From NCBI GenBank assembly GCA_963677935.2, contig CAXXEH010000001.1, positions 434,001 to 498,000 of the forward strand: a DNA stretch of 64,000 nucleotides, read 5' to 3'. The notes beneath the pieces were generated by a model. It was not told the DNA's origin, ran no database searches, and worked only from the letters and a program-made list of their open reading frames with translations. Each line of letters starts with the position of its first letter. The stretch's first letter is position 1. A program made the position numbers and the translations under genes. Of the stretch, positions 43,360 through 53,027 are shown in pieces. The DNA is from JAAFHB01 sp963677935. Its GTDB lineage: Bacteria; Bacteroidota; Bacteroidia; Bacteroidales; Prolixibacteraceae.

Positions 43360-45579
43360 TTACCACCCCATTTTCGCACAATCCGCATCGCCTAAATTGA
43401 GGTTAAAGTCGAAGCTTGTCCCGTCAATCTTATACGTGGTCGATTCCATTTTCCCGTCCACCATCAATCCAACGATATAAGTGGCGCCCATCTCGCAGGT
43501 GATCGTCATTGCGCCGTTCACGATATCACACTCTTTCCACTGGTCTTCCCATACAGTACGGTAATAACCATGCAGCGTTGGGATCACCTCCGATTTCTTA
43601 CACACTACCTTAAGCTTAATTGCAACCGGCTTTTTTACCGAATTCGACAACTCGCAGGCATACGCATAATCTTTTTGGGTAATGTTCCCTATCTCAAATT
43701 CATAAGGATAAGCCAGGTATTCGGGGGTCCCGTCGACCCGCTTTAAGTTCAACCGATACCGAATCAGTTTTGAGAGGTTCATCTTTGCTGAATAGGCTGT
43801 CTGTCCCTCCTTTACCTGAAATACAAACTCCCCCTCATTGCTTTTAGTATCCATATTGGTTAACATCCCCCTGACCGTATAATCCCCCTTGGGGAGATCC
43901 GCATTCCGGGTAATTGTAAAGTTGAAGTTTGCCTGAATGAACAAAGGATTGACCGTAAATTCCCATGACGACCCCTTGGCTGAAGAGGTAACCAAACTAA
44001 AATTAGCAGGAACCGGGGCAAAGGCATATCCGTTATCCACAGACTGAATCTGAAGGTAAACAGTTGTATTGGCAGGCAGGCTGGCAGCAATATCAAAGGT
44101 ATTACTCGTTTTACTGATCTTATACTGCTGGCTCCAATATGCCCCGCCATTGGGTGAATTAAGCAGACTAGCCTGCACCATAAACTCATCAGTTGCAAAT
44201 CCCTCCCCGATATTCACTTTCACTTTCCCAGTCACCTGCGCTGCAGTGGAGGTAAGTGTGGTTGCCACTGTTCCAAATGATCCACCGCCCGATTGGGAAT
44301 CGACAAAATCGGGTTTAGCCACAAAGGAGTTCGCATTGGAATTATTCCAGATATAGAATCGAACCGGAGTATTTTCAGGCACTTGAAAATCAACCGCCTT
44401 TTGATATCCTTTATCGGGCACGTCATACCCTATACCTCCAATATAGCGCCAGGGGTCCAGGCGATAACAATAAACACCGGTTGGTACCGGATAACTTGGG
44501 AATGTTCCCGGAACCTGGAACGAGAGTTGTCCATTCAAGGTGCTCACATTGATATGCATTCCTGCGGAATAGAGCCCGGGAGTAGTGATTGGAGATTCTA
44601 CAAAGAATCCCATTGAATCGGACTGAAGTTTTAGTGCATCGTCCAATTGCCAGGCCCCGCTTGTCGGCAACCAGGTATAGGTCTGGACCTGGGTATCTGG
44701 CAAAATTGCGGACTTAGTTTTGGGGTTATAAGCGTTGTTGTCGACCTTGTACCGCAAAACAATCGGATTGCCTGGTGATACCGTTAAAACTTCTGATGAT
44801 TTGTTAACAACCTGAACATCAACTGCCCTAAAAATATCAACAGCTGAGGTCTGTACCGTTTTATCTTTAAGCAGGATATTCGCCAAAAGTCCACCGGGAA
44901 TGGGCGCAGCATCCCGCCAGGAATAGGCGGTAAAAATTAAGTTTACAAAAGGTGATTTGTCAACTACTCCGTTGCTGTTCAGAAACTGTGTCCCTTTCTT
45001 AAGCATGATCAAAGCCTCACTACCAGAGGACCTGTAGGTGAAGTTCTCCTTTAACTCTCCGTTATCATTCAGATTGAGGGGAATCAGATATTTCTTAATA
45101 CCGGATGCATCGACTGCTGTTTTTTCCATCATTACGCGGTACTCTAATTTCCCTGTAGCATCGATCTGCAAATTAAGGTTAACAGCCTTATAATTTCCAC
45201 TCGTTGCGTAAATTAAAAATGAGAGTTTATTTTGGGAGGAGGGGACCCATGGATCTTTGGGATTCAAAGCCAGGCTTAACAACCCAAATACCGATTCGTA
45301 CGACTCCTTGTGATTTCCCAACTGGTCTACAATAGCCTGTGCCGACGTTCCGGTAATTACCACTTTGACCTTTTCGGTTCCTGTGCCGCCAATTAATTCA
45401 CCCGTAGCCGAGTCCACAAAACGAAACGAGACAAACGTATCAAAAATATCATAGTTGATCAGGATCTTTATTCCGTCGATGGGTGATTTTAAATCTGACA
45501 GATTAATACAAGAAAAAACCATGATCAGCACAATCAGCGAAAGCGATAATCTGAAAGATATATATTTTAAAGTCCTCAT
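43360..45579 (-). CDS. Large surface lipoprotein of unknown function
   Basis: The 739-residue protein has a lipoprotein signal peptide (SLSLIVLIMVFSC, with the Cys near residue 24) and then a long, beta-rich region without catalytic motifs. Several stretches look like immunoglobulin-like or carbohydrate-binding-type sandwiches. It overlaps the upstream barrel gene by four bases (ATGA), so the two are co-translated and probably form a complex at the outer membrane. No named domain family was recognised. Confidence 0.72.
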   Translation of the reverse strand: MRTLKYISFRLSLSLIVLIMVFSCINLSDLKSPIDGIKILINYDIFDTFVSFRFVDSATGELIGGTGTEKVKVVITGTSAQAIVDQLGNHKESYESVFGLLSLALNPKDPWVPSSQNKLSFLIYATSGNYKAVNLNLQIDATGKLEYRVMMEKTAVDASGIKKYLIPLNLNDNGELKENFTYRSSGSEALIMLKKGTQFLNSNGVVDKSPFVNLIFTAYSWRDAAPIPGGLLANILLKDKTVQTSAVDIFRAVDVQVVNKSSEVLTVSPGNPIVLRYKVDNNAYNPKTKSAILPDTQVQTYTWLPTSGAWQLDDALKLQSDSMGFFVESPITTPGLYSAGMHINVSTLNGQLSFQVPGTFPSYPVPTGVYCYRLDPWRYIGGIGYDVPDKGYQKAVDFQVPENTPVRFYIWNNSNANSFVAKPDFVDSQSGGGSFGTVATTLTSTAAQVTGKVKVNIGEGFATDEFMVQASLLNSPNGGAYWSQQYKISKTSNTFDIAASLPANTTVYLQIQSVDNGYAFAPVPANFSLVTSSAKGSSWEFTVNPLFIQANFNFTITRNADLPKGDYTVRGMLTNMDTKSNEGEFVFQVKEGQTAYSAKMNLSKLIRYRLNLKRVDGTPEYLAYPYEFEIGNITQKDYAYACELSNSVKKPVAIKLKVVCKKSEVIPTLHGYYRTVWEDQWKECDIVNGAMTITCEMGATYIVGLMVDGKMESTTYKIDGTSFDFNLNLGDADCAKMGW

Positions 45580-46289
45580 AGTTTTATTCTGTAAGATAGT
45601 CGCAAAGAAACATTGGGATAATAAATAATTGGAGCAATATTACTCTCAATTATTTGTTCCTGTTCTACACTGGCAGTCGGTTCCAACATACCCGTAGCCT
45701 GAAGTTTCACCTTAGGGGCTCCCTGCAGAAAAAGTCCGAATTCAATTCCGAAATTCAGATTTTTCTCCCGTCTGAAATTAAATCCCATTCCAAAGTAGGG
45801 GTCTATTTTCGAACCGGGTGTAATTACCACCTGCAATGTACCGATATCCTTTGGTTCGAGGACGATATCTCCCACATTAAGAGATTCAGCCTTTTCTGCC
45901 TTTAGCGCGACATTTGTTAAGTTATACGACAATCCACCCGAAAAATATAAAAAGCGGAAAACGTAAAAATCAACATTCCCCCCCACAGAACCCACTTTTA
46001 AGACAGCATCACCCTGCAAATCCTTGCTGATTTTATGAATATCATACGTATAACCTAAATAGGACCCATTCAGCCTTACATCCAAACGCCGGATAATTTT
46101 TCGTGTTACGGAACCTCCAAATCCCATTGTGGAAAGGTATAATCCGGCATGCATATCGTGTTTTATCACCAGAGTATCCCTCCCTGCTGTAATGGCATGT
46201 AAAGAAAAGGATATAAGGCTAATCAACAATACCATAATCCATTTTATAACTTTTCGTTTATAGGCTATCATTTGGTTTGTTTTTCTCAA
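45576..46289 (-). CDS. Outer-membrane beta-barrel protein
   Basis: The 237-residue protein has an N-terminal signal (VIKWIMVLLISLISFSLHA) followed by alternating hydrophobic strands such as GGNVDFYVFRFLYFSG, GMGFNFRREKNLNFGIEFG, and a final VSLRLSYRIKL. A C-terminal strand with alternating aromatic/hydrophobic residues fits a barrel protein. The start may be the Met at residue 7, giving a cleaner signal peptide. Because it overlaps the lipoprotein gene, a joint surface function is likely. Confidence 0.7.
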   Translation of the reverse strand: MRKTNQMIAYKRKVIKWIMVLLISLISFSLHAITAGRDTLVIKHDMHAGLYLSTMGFGGSVTRKIIRRLDVRLNGSYLGYTYDIHKISKDLQGDAVLKVGSVGGNVDFYVFRFLYFSGGLSYNLTNVALKAEKAESLNVGDIVLEPKDIGTLQVVITPGSKIDPYFGMGFNFRREKNLNFGIEFGLFLQGAPKVKLQATGMLEPTASVEQEQIIESNIAPIIYYPNVSLRLSYRIKL

Positions 46290-46377
46290 ATTAGATAGTG
46301 ATTAATTCGGTGGAGACCCTTAACGGTATAGCGTTCAGTAAACAAACAATTTTTATCAAAAATAACCATAAATTTTG

Positions 46378-46385
46378 TAATTTTG
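46378..46385 (+). promoter_or_regulatory. Promoter -7 element of pheS
   Basis: TAATTTTG matches the Bacteroidota TAnnTTTG element and lies 22 bp before the pheS start at 46408. No convincing -33 TTTG is seen. Confidence 0.55.
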
Positions 46386-46407
46386 CAGCTCACAAAACAG
46401 GATTGCA

Positions 46408-47427
46408 ATGTTAACGCGCATTAAAGAGTTACAGCAGGAGATCGAAGAGATTGTCGCCAAATCGGTGGAGGAAGCGGAGGAGCTTCGCATCAAATATCTG
46501 AGTAAAAAGGGTGAGATTTCTAAATTATTTGAAGATTTCAGGAATGTATCTGCCGATCAGAAAAAGGAGATTGGACAAGCTGTCAATACGTTAAAGGAGT
46601 TTGCACTTGAGAAGATCAATCTGCTCAAAGAGGGGTTGCAGGATCAGAAATCTGCAGGATCGGGTGTTGACCTCTCCCTCCCGGGTGAGCCGATGAAACC
46701 GGGAACCCGTCATCCCATCTCTATTGTAAAGAATGAAATACTCGATATTTTTAAAAGATTAGGGTTTGTTGTCTCAGAAGGACCTGAGATAGAGGATGAC
46801 TGGCATGTATTCAGTGCTTTGAATTTCCCTGAGGAACATCCCGCCCGTGATATGCAGGATACCTTTTTTATCCAGCGCAATCCCGATGTATTGCTTCGTA
46901 CCCATACCTCCTCGGTCCAGGTTCACGATATGGAGACCATGAAACCGCCAATCCGTACAGTTACACCCGGACGGGTTTTTCGTAATGAGGCGATATCGTA
47001 CCGCGCACATTGTATGTTCCACCAAATTGAGGGGTTATACATTGATGAAAATGTTTCGTTTGCCGATCTGAAGCAAACATTGCTCTATTATGCCAAAGAG
47101 CTTTTTGGCGAAAACACCGAAATCAGAATGCGTCCCTCCTACTTTCCATTTACAGAACCTTCAGCTGAGGTAGATGTATCCTGCACCATCTGCGGCGGGA
47201 AAGGGTGTAATGTCTGCAAATATACGGGTTGGCTCGAAATTTTAGGTTGCGGAATGGTTGACCCCAATGTTCTCGATGCTTCGGGCATTGACAGTAAAAA
47301 ATATACGGGATATGCCTTCGGGATGGGAATCGAACGGATTGCCATGCTGAAGTTCGGAATCAACGATCTTCGACTCTATTTCGAGAATGACGTGAGGTTT
47401 TTACAACAGTTTGAAGCTGCCAATTAA
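46408..47427 (+). CDS. pheS: Phenylalanine--tRNA ligase alpha subunit
   Basis: The 339-residue protein has an N-terminal coiled coil that contacts tRNA (residues 1-85), then the class II motifs: motif 2 in IRTVTPGRVFRNEAI and motif 3 in AFGMGIERIAML. GCGMVDPNVL lines the phenylalanine pocket. Length matches bacterial PheS. It is the catalytic half of the alpha2-beta2 synthetase, and pheT is not adjacent, so the two subunits are encoded apart. It is preceded by a TAnnTTTG promoter element and followed by a convergent cytochrome gene. Confidence 0.97.
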   Translation: MLTRIKELQQEIEEIVAKSVEEAEELRIKYLSKKGEISKLFEDFRNVSADQKKEIGQAVNTLKEFALEKINLLKEGLQDQKSAGSGVDLSLPGEPMKPGTRHPISIVKNEILDIFKRLGFVVSEGPEIEDDWHVFSALNFPEEHPARDMQDTFFIQRNPDVLLRTHTSSVQVHDMETMKPPIRTVTPGRVFRNEAISYRAHCMFHQIEGLYIDENVSFADLKQTLLYYAKELFGENTEIRMRPSYFPFTEPSAEVDVSCTICGGKGCNVCKYTGWLEILGCGMVDPNVLDASGIDSKKYTGYAFGMGIERIAMLKFGINDLRLYFENDVRFLQQFEAAN

Positions 47428-47572
47428 TTGAGTTTATTCTTAACTTAGTTCCGGGAACGTAACTTTCACCCGGCGAAAATCTGCCAGCTGCAAGTTGCCA
47501 ATTGCCAGCTGCAATAAGAGCAATTTTTATTACCCACACCAAACGTCACAGAGCCGGGATTTTTAATGCCAC

Positions 47573-48556
47573 CTATTTCTGTGGAGGTGAAAATTTTATC
47601 ACGCTATTTTGTACTGGTACGACAGTTTTCAGGTATTCAAAAATTGCGGCCAGATCTTCATTTGTCATTTTACCATACATGGTCCAGGGCATAATAGAGT
47701 TGAAATCCCCCGGTTTTAGTATGGTATGGAGTGTCGTTGAATCAGCATGTGCATGAAACAGACTAATAAAAGTTTCAAGTTTCCACATACCTATCCCCGT
47801 TTCCTTATCCGGCGAAATATTCCCTGAACGTACCACTGACCCATCCGGAAAGGGAAACTCTCTCCCTCCACCATATTCGGTTCCGGCAATCAGGGTTCCC
47901 TTGTCAACTTTTGTATGACAATCAATACACGATGCAGCTGAAGTGAGATATTTACCATAATTCACAACATCTGATTTTTCAGGTCGTTTGGTGAGATGTG
48001 CCTTGTGAGGAATTGTATTGAGAATAAAATTCATAGGAAAATCAGAGGTTGATTTCGGAACAATATTCTGAATTGGCTTCAGCGTACGCACATAGGCAAT
48101 GATCGAATTAATATCCTCCTCATCCATCTGTCCGTAGTAATGAAATGGCATTACAGGAAACATGGCCTCCCCTTCTTTATTTACCCCAGTGGTGATTACA
48201 CGGAAAAGATCTCCGTCGGTATAACGGCCAATCCCAGCAGGTGTAATATTTTTAGCATAATAGGATCCCGGGAAACCAAATTTCTGATCAAAAAGGTCAC
48301 CCCCCTTTCCAAGAGTTCCTTCTGTCGGGGGACCCGAAAATCTTGTCCAGTCGCGACTAGAGTGACAATCGATACATACTGCGACATGATTGGCAAGATA
48401 TTCCCCCCTTGCAATACGTTCAGGAGTCAATTCCACTTTAAGTTGGGGAGCAGGACCAACATCAGGCAATACAAATTTCAGGTAGATCAGCGCCCCTGTT
48501 ATCACTACCAGCAACGTTACAAAAGTCCCTGTCAAAATCTTCTTTGGTGTTGTCAT
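47573..48556 (-). CDS. Di-heme cytochrome c
   Basis: The 327-residue protein has one N-terminal membrane anchor (about residues 8-28) and two CxxCH heme sites, CIDCH at residues 61-65 and at 210-214, each opening a cytochrome c domain. Axial Met ligands are plausible in MFPVMPFHYY and SIMPWTMYG. Such proteins carry electrons in the periplasm and resemble the cytochrome subunits of membrane alcohol/sugar dehydrogenases. No dehydrogenase partner is next to it. It is convergent with pheS. Confidence 0.88.
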   Translation of the reverse strand: MTTPKKILTGTFVTLLVVITGALIYLKFVLPDVGPAPQLKVELTPERIARGEYLANHVAVCIDCHSSRDWTRFSGPPTEGTLGKGGDLFDQKFGFPGSYYAKNITPAGIGRYTDGDLFRVITTGVNKEGEAMFPVMPFHYYGQMDEEDINSIIAYVRTLKPIQNIVPKSTSDFPMNFILNTIPHKAHLTKRPEKSDVVNYGKYLTSAASCIDCHTKVDKGTLIAGTEYGGGREFPFPDGSVVRSGNISPDKETGIGMWKLETFISLFHAHADSTTLHTILKPGDFNSIMPWTMYGKMTNEDLAAIFEYLKTVVPVQNSVIKFSPPQK

Positions 48557-48910
48557 TTGGTTGAATGTTTAAATTTCCAGAATCATCAGACTGTTCGGTT
48601 TTGCCCCGCTGTCTTGAATGGTCACCGGTTGCCACTTTTTTATTTCAGCTTAGTATTTGTTGGCAAAAAAAAGACCTGATGGTATTTTTTACATTTTACT
48701 TTATACGTAAATTTCACAAATGGTTACAGCTAAAAATGGAATAAATGACATTTTTATGATTTTTTCTTCTTGGATGAATGATAACTGACCGGAATGATTT
48801 AATGTCATAATTGGATCATTGCAATTAGCAGATAATCAACAAGGAAAAGCACTGGAAAATGAACATTAATAATTGATTATTGCTTAATACAATTAAAAAC
48901 AGATATCTAT
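48557..48910. other. Intergenic region with dispersed repeat copy 2
   Basis: The gap between two minus-strand genes is about 420 bp. The stretch 48781-48890 (ATAACTGACCGGAATGATTT onward) is a diverged copy of 41044-41150. No gene or RNA was seen, and the rest is AT-rich. A strong terminator lies at its right end (48911-48956). Confidence 0.7.
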
Positions 48911-48956
48911 AAAAAAAAGAGGATGTTCACCAATTAGGAACATCCTCTTTTTTTTT
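48911..48956. terminator. Strong bidirectional intrinsic terminator
   Basis: AAAGAGGATGTTC pairs perfectly with GAACATCCTCTTT (13 bp) around a 9-nt loop. An A-run lies before it and a T-run after it, so it can work in both directions. It lies just downstream of the minus-strand Gfo/Idh/MocA gene, which it should terminate. Confidence 0.92.
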
Positions 48957-48976
48957 ACGTCACAAAACAGGAAAAA

Positions 48977-50293
48977 CTAGATCAGTTTCCACCCTTCGCG
49001 ATACTGATAGTGCAGTTTTTTGGTCGCTGCTCCATCTGTATCATCCACAAACGTTTCGGTTGCAGGATTCCATTTTATGGTCCGTTTAAGATCACAGGCA
49101 ATATTTCCCAGATTACAAACGGTACAACTGCTGTGACCGATTTCGACAGGGACGACTGGATCTTTCCGGTTTTTTACAGATTCGATGAAATTTACCTGAT
49201 GAGGAATCTTCGTTTCATAAGGACCATCACTCTTCTCCTTTTCAGCAGGTATCAGTTTGGGATCAGAAGCGTTGAAATATCCACGTGATACTTCGATCCA
49301 ACCCTTATCACCTATAAACTTAACCCCTTTGGTCTGCTTTTCATCAAAAGGCTCTGAAGTCATAACAATGCCATTGGCATAGGTCCAAGAAATATAATGT
49401 GAACCATCCCCAATTGGGGATATTTCAACAGGACCGTTTTTGTCCATTCCAAGACCCCATTGGGCAATATCGAACATATGAGCACCCCAGTCGGTTGTGA
49501 AACCTCCACCCATCTCTTTGTACCAGCGCCATCCGCCCCAGGTTTTTTCCTTTACCTCAGGATCAAGCGATATAATTGGATCCAATTCTTTATTGTAATG
49601 TATTGGTACAGCAAGTGGTCCTAACCAAAGATCCCAGTTTAAATCGGCAGGAAGCGGTTCTTCGGGAAGATCATAAGGTTTTGGAGGGTCACCTACGTAG
49701 GCTTTAACATTGGTGATTTTTCCAATTGCACCGGTTTGAACAAGGTTGACTGCACGCTGAAAGTTTGGATCTGACCTTTGCTGACTTCCAAGTCCGAATA
49801 CTCTTCCGGTTTCACGCACCACCTTCTTCAACTCCTGCCCCTCTTTAATGGTAAAAGTCATTGGTTTTTCAAGATAGACATCTTTACCAGCCTTTAGTGC
49901 CGCAATCGCAATATAGGCATGTGAGTGGTCCGGAACAGCTATGACTACAGCATTAATATCTCTCCTTTTCAATAAATCGCCATACTTCTCATAAGTATCC
50001 ACTTTTACCTCCTTGCCAGCTTTGGCATAAAAGGCCGTTACCCTTCTTTCAAACCGTTTCCGCTTAATACCATACACATCACACGCAGCTATTGCTTTAA
50101 CACCGGGAATCTGAAGGAATCCATCGAGCAGGAACATTCCCTGCCGGCCTAAGCCAATAAATCCTAATTTAAGATCTGTATCTGCTGCCTGATTGCAACC
50201 TGCAATACCGGGTAATACTGCCAAACCGGCAACACCAAGAGCCGATGCCTCAAGAAAGCGGCGCCTTGACCATCCTTTTTTTTGTTCTTCCAT
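48977..50293 (-). CDS. Tat-exported Gfo/Idh/MocA family oxidoreductase
   Basis: The 438-residue protein has a twin-arginine signal (WSRRRFLEASALG) ending in a lipobox-like GIAGC, so it is exported and perhaps lipid-anchored. The Rossmann motif GFIGLGRQGMFL is followed by the catalytic-domain motif LEKPMTF and the later HMFDIAQWGLG segment. Exported members of this family in Bacteroidota are often linked to glycoside metabolism (NAD-dependent glycosidase or sugar oxidoreductase action). No partner is adjacent. A strong terminator follows it. Confidence 0.88.
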   Translation of the reverse strand: MEEQKKGWSRRRFLEASALGVAGLAVLPGIAGCNQAADTDLKLGFIGLGRQGMFLLDGFLQIPGVKAIAACDVYGIKRKRFERRVTAFYAKAGKEVKVDTYEKYGDLLKRRDINAVVIAVPDHSHAYIAIAALKAGKDVYLEKPMTFTIKEGQELKKVVRETGRVFGLGSQQRSDPNFQRAVNLVQTGAIGKITNVKAYVGDPPKPYDLPEEPLPADLNWDLWLGPLAVPIHYNKELDPIISLDPEVKEKTWGGWRWYKEMGGGFTTDWGAHMFDIAQWGLGMDKNGPVEISPIGDGSHYISWTYANGIVMTSEPFDEKQTKGVKFIGDKGWIEVSRGYFNASDPKLIPAEKEKSDGPYETKIPHQVNFIESVKNRKDPVVPVEIGHSSCTVCNLGNIACDLKRTIKWNPATETFVDDTDGAATKKLHYQYREGWKLI

Positions 50294-50482
50294 AGCTGTG
50301 ATTTAATGTGTTGTTTATTTGTGATATTTACCATACAATTTTAGGAATTATTTTTAATCATTCATTTGTTCACCACAATAAAATTTCTGTTTTTAATTTT
50401 GACGACTATATCCGGTATTGAAAACAATTACTAATTTCAGCGTAAATAATCCACCTATTTTTTTCAATAAAGAGATCTGAAA

Positions 50483-51772
50483 ATGAGAAGACGAATTATC
50501 GGAATTCATGAGAGGCCACCTTTCCTGGAGAGCTTGCCACTCAGCTTTCAGCACCTGACAGCTATGTTTGGCGCAACAATCCTTGTCCCGATACTGTTGG
50601 GCGTCGATCCAGCCATTGCACTGTTAATGAATGGGATCGGCACCTTGCTCTATTCCTGGGTTACCAAAGGTGGCATTCCGGCTTACCTTGGCTCAAGTTT
50701 TGCATTTATTGCACCATCCTTGCTGATAATCAGCAAATATAGTGGATTCAACCATGCACAATCGGGCTTTATCTTTTTTGGACTATTTTTTATAGTGATC
50801 TCTTATGTTGTCAAAAAATGGGGAATACGTTGGATTGACGTGGTGATGCCACCTGCGGTGATGGGGGCAGTAGTCGCGATTATCGGACTCGAACTTGCAC
50901 CGGTTGCGGTCCGGCAGGCAGGACTTGCACCCTGGCCCACAGCTATTGGCCAGATTGTTGCTCCGTTTGTTATTGTTCCCAATGTGGTTTTCGTATCGAT
51001 GTTCACATTAAGTATAGGGATTGTCGGCAGTGTGATGTTTAAAGGATTTATGCAGGTGATTCCTATTTTGGTTGCTTTAGTCGCGGGCTATCTTTTGGCG
51101 GTTGTTATGGGTCAGGTTGATACAGCGGTAATCAGTAATGCAAACTGGTTTGCATTGCCTAAGTTCCAGGCTCCTGTATACGATCTCAATGCTATAATCA
51201 TTATTGCTCCTGCCTGCATTGTTGTATTGGCCGAACATATCAGCCACCTTATCGTCACAAGTAAAATAACAGATTCCGATCTGATGAAAAACCCGGGTCT
51301 TCACCGTTCGCTTCTGGGTGATGGCATCAGTAACGTTCTGTCGGGATTTGCCGGTTCACCGCCCAACACCACCTATGGCGAGAACATTGGTGTGATGGCA
51401 ATTACACGTGTGTATTCTGTATGGATTATTCGGGGAGCCGCCATTTTGGCCATCCTGTTCTCATGCATTGGTAAAATTTCAGCAGCAATCTCAACCATCC
51501 CTTCTCCGGTGATGGGGGGAATCACAATGCTCTTGTATGGTGTAATTGCCGTTCAGGGTTTCAGGATGTACGTTGAACAGAAAGTTGATTTCAGCAAAAA
51601 TCGCAATATGGTACTTGGCGCGATCACCTTTGTCGTAGGAGTAAGCGGAGCCAGCGTTAGTATTGGTTCCGTGCAGCTTAAGGGGATGGCGTTTGCAGCA
51701 ATTATCGGGGTATTGCTCTCCCTGCTCTTTTATATCCTAACAAAACTTAGGGTGATGAATGAAGACGTTTAA
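50483..51772 (+). CDS. uraA: NCS2 family nucleobase permease (uracil/xanthine type)
   Basis: The 429-residue membrane protein has the NCS2 layout of about 14 segments. The signature TTYGENIGVMAITRVYS (with N-x-G-x4-T) and the upstream acidic HISHLIVTSKI region are typical of proton-coupled uracil or xanthine uptake systems. The N-terminal LSFQHLTAMFGATILVPILL is characteristic of UraA. Neighbours do not indicate which base is taken up, so uracil is the best guess only. Confidence 0.88.
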   Translation: MRRRIIGIHERPPFLESLPLSFQHLTAMFGATILVPILLGVDPAIALLMNGIGTLLYSWVTKGGIPAYLGSSFAFIAPSLLIISKYSGFNHAQSGFIFFGLFFIVISYVVKKWGIRWIDVVMPPAVMGAVVAIIGLELAPVAVRQAGLAPWPTAIGQIVAPFVIVPNVVFVSMFTLSIGIVGSVMFKGFMQVIPILVALVAGYLLAVVMGQVDTAVISNANWFALPKFQAPVYDLNAIIIIAPACIVVLAEHISHLIVTSKITDSDLMKNPGLHRSLLGDGISNVLSGFAGSPPNTTYGENIGVMAITRVYSVWIIRGAAILAILFSCIGKISAAISTIPSPVMGGITMLLYGVIAVQGFRMYVEQKVDFSKNRNMVLGAITFVVGVSGASVSIGSVQLKGMAFAAIIGVLLSLLFYILTKLRVMNEDV

Positions 51773-51859
51773 CCAAAAAGTTAATGAAGAATTAGATGCA
51801 CCAGACAACGTTATTCAGACCATAGTAAAGATTATTGCCAACGTTTTGTAGATTAGATT

Positions 51860-52942
51860 CTATTTTAATTCTCCCCAAATATTCTTAAACTCTTGCAGAT
51901 TTTCTTTTATTAAATCCTCATTCGCCATAAATATCTGGCCTACATTTATTTGAGGGTCAAACATCATAAAGGAAGATACACCTAAATCAGAACCCGTATG
52001 GCCAATCTTTCCGGATTTAAAATATACGATAAAAATACCTGTATTAGGTTCTTTAACGTCGATATTGTCAATATTCAACGCACAACTGAAATTCTTTTCA
52101 TAAAATTCCGCCCATGATTCCGGAGAAAGTAAATCTGAGTTCTTATTATATCCTCTCATTAATTCCTTTAAATAAATTGAAAGATCCTCTATTGTGGTTT
52201 TTAAACTTCCATCTGGATAAGTAATACAAGAATAGGGTTTTAAAGCGCGATCCTTCTCATTATAAAGAATAGCGAGATGATGGGGGTTAATATCTTCATA
52301 GAACCAACCTGAATTCTTCATGTCCAGTGGTATAAAGATGAACTCTTTAGTGAACTCATCAAAAGTTTTACCACTTGTTCGCTCAATGATATATGCCGCT
52401 AATGCAGAACCAATATTTGAGTATTCATATCTTTTCCCGCTTTTTGATTCATAAAAATTCCGTTTCGAATATCTATTTCCCTTTTCACCCAAATTATCTT
52501 TCAGAAAATTCTTCAATGAGATAGACGGTTTAAGTCCAAAACAATAAGCAGACCTGTAAACTTTTTCATAATCAATAATTCCGGATGTGTGAGTAGCTAA
52601 ATGACGTAAAGTAATTTTATTGTTGCCATTGAAATAGGGATTTGAAATTTTAAAATCTAAATATTCATTGATATCCTTATCTAAATCAACAAGTCCTTTT
52701 TCCTTGGCAATCATTAATGAAATGCCAATGAAAGTTTTACTTACTGATGCAACAGGTTGTACTGTTGATGAAGAATATTTAATGGCCTTTCCTTTATCGG
52801 CAAAGCCAACAGTTTTGATTTGAATAATGCTATCTGGTGTTACTAATGCAGTTGCATAACCTGTAAACTTCCCATCTTGTCCAATTGTTTTCTTGGCTGA
52901 AAATATTGAAAAGATTAATAAGCAAATGAAATAATATTTCAT
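51860..52942 (-). CDS. Serine hydrolase of the beta-lactamase/class C family
   Basis: The 360-residue protein has a signal peptide (YFICLLIFSIFSA) and the three penicillin-recognising motifs: SVSK at residues 66-69 (S-x-x-K), YSN in YEYSNIGSAL, and HTG in KIGHTGSDLG. Such enzymes act in the periplasm on peptidoglycan-like peptides or other esters/amides. True beta-lactamase activity is only one possibility. A TAACTTTG promoter element lies 11 bp upstream of the start codon. Confidence 0.88.
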   Translation of the reverse strand: MKYYFICLLIFSIFSAKKTIGQDGKFTGYATALVTPDSIIQIKTVGFADKGKAIKYSSSTVQPVASVSKTFIGISLMIAKEKGLVDLDKDINEYLDFKISNPYFNGNNKITLRHLATHTSGIIDYEKVYRSAYCFGLKPSISLKNFLKDNLGEKGNRYSKRNFYESKSGKRYEYSNIGSALAAYIIERTSGKTFDEFTKEFIFIPLDMKNSGWFYEDINPHHLAILYNEKDRALKPYSCITYPDGSLKTTIEDLSIYLKELMRGYNKNSDLLSPESWAEFYEKNFSCALNIDNIDVKEPNTGIFIVYFKSGKIGHTGSDLGVSSFMMFDPQINVGQIFMANEDLIKENLQEFKNIWGELK

Positions 52943-52952
52943 TGTTAGTTAT

Positions 52953-52981
52953 CAAAGTTAACAGTATACCAAAATAATCAA
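52953..52981 (-). promoter_or_regulatory. Promoter of the serine hydrolase gene
   Basis: On the minus strand TAACTTTG (52953-52960) is preceded 18 bp upstream by TTG (52979-52981), a weak -33 element. The spacing suits a Bacteroidota promoter. Confidence 0.5.
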
Positions 52982-53027
52982 CTTTCGTTTTTAAACTTAT
53001 CGATTATTTTGGAATCTGTTTTTTGGT

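Noticed and set aside
47450..47530. Repeated GCCAGCTGCAA motif between pheS and the cytochrome gene
   Set aside because: It is a short local duplication and has no clear terminator or regulatory pattern.
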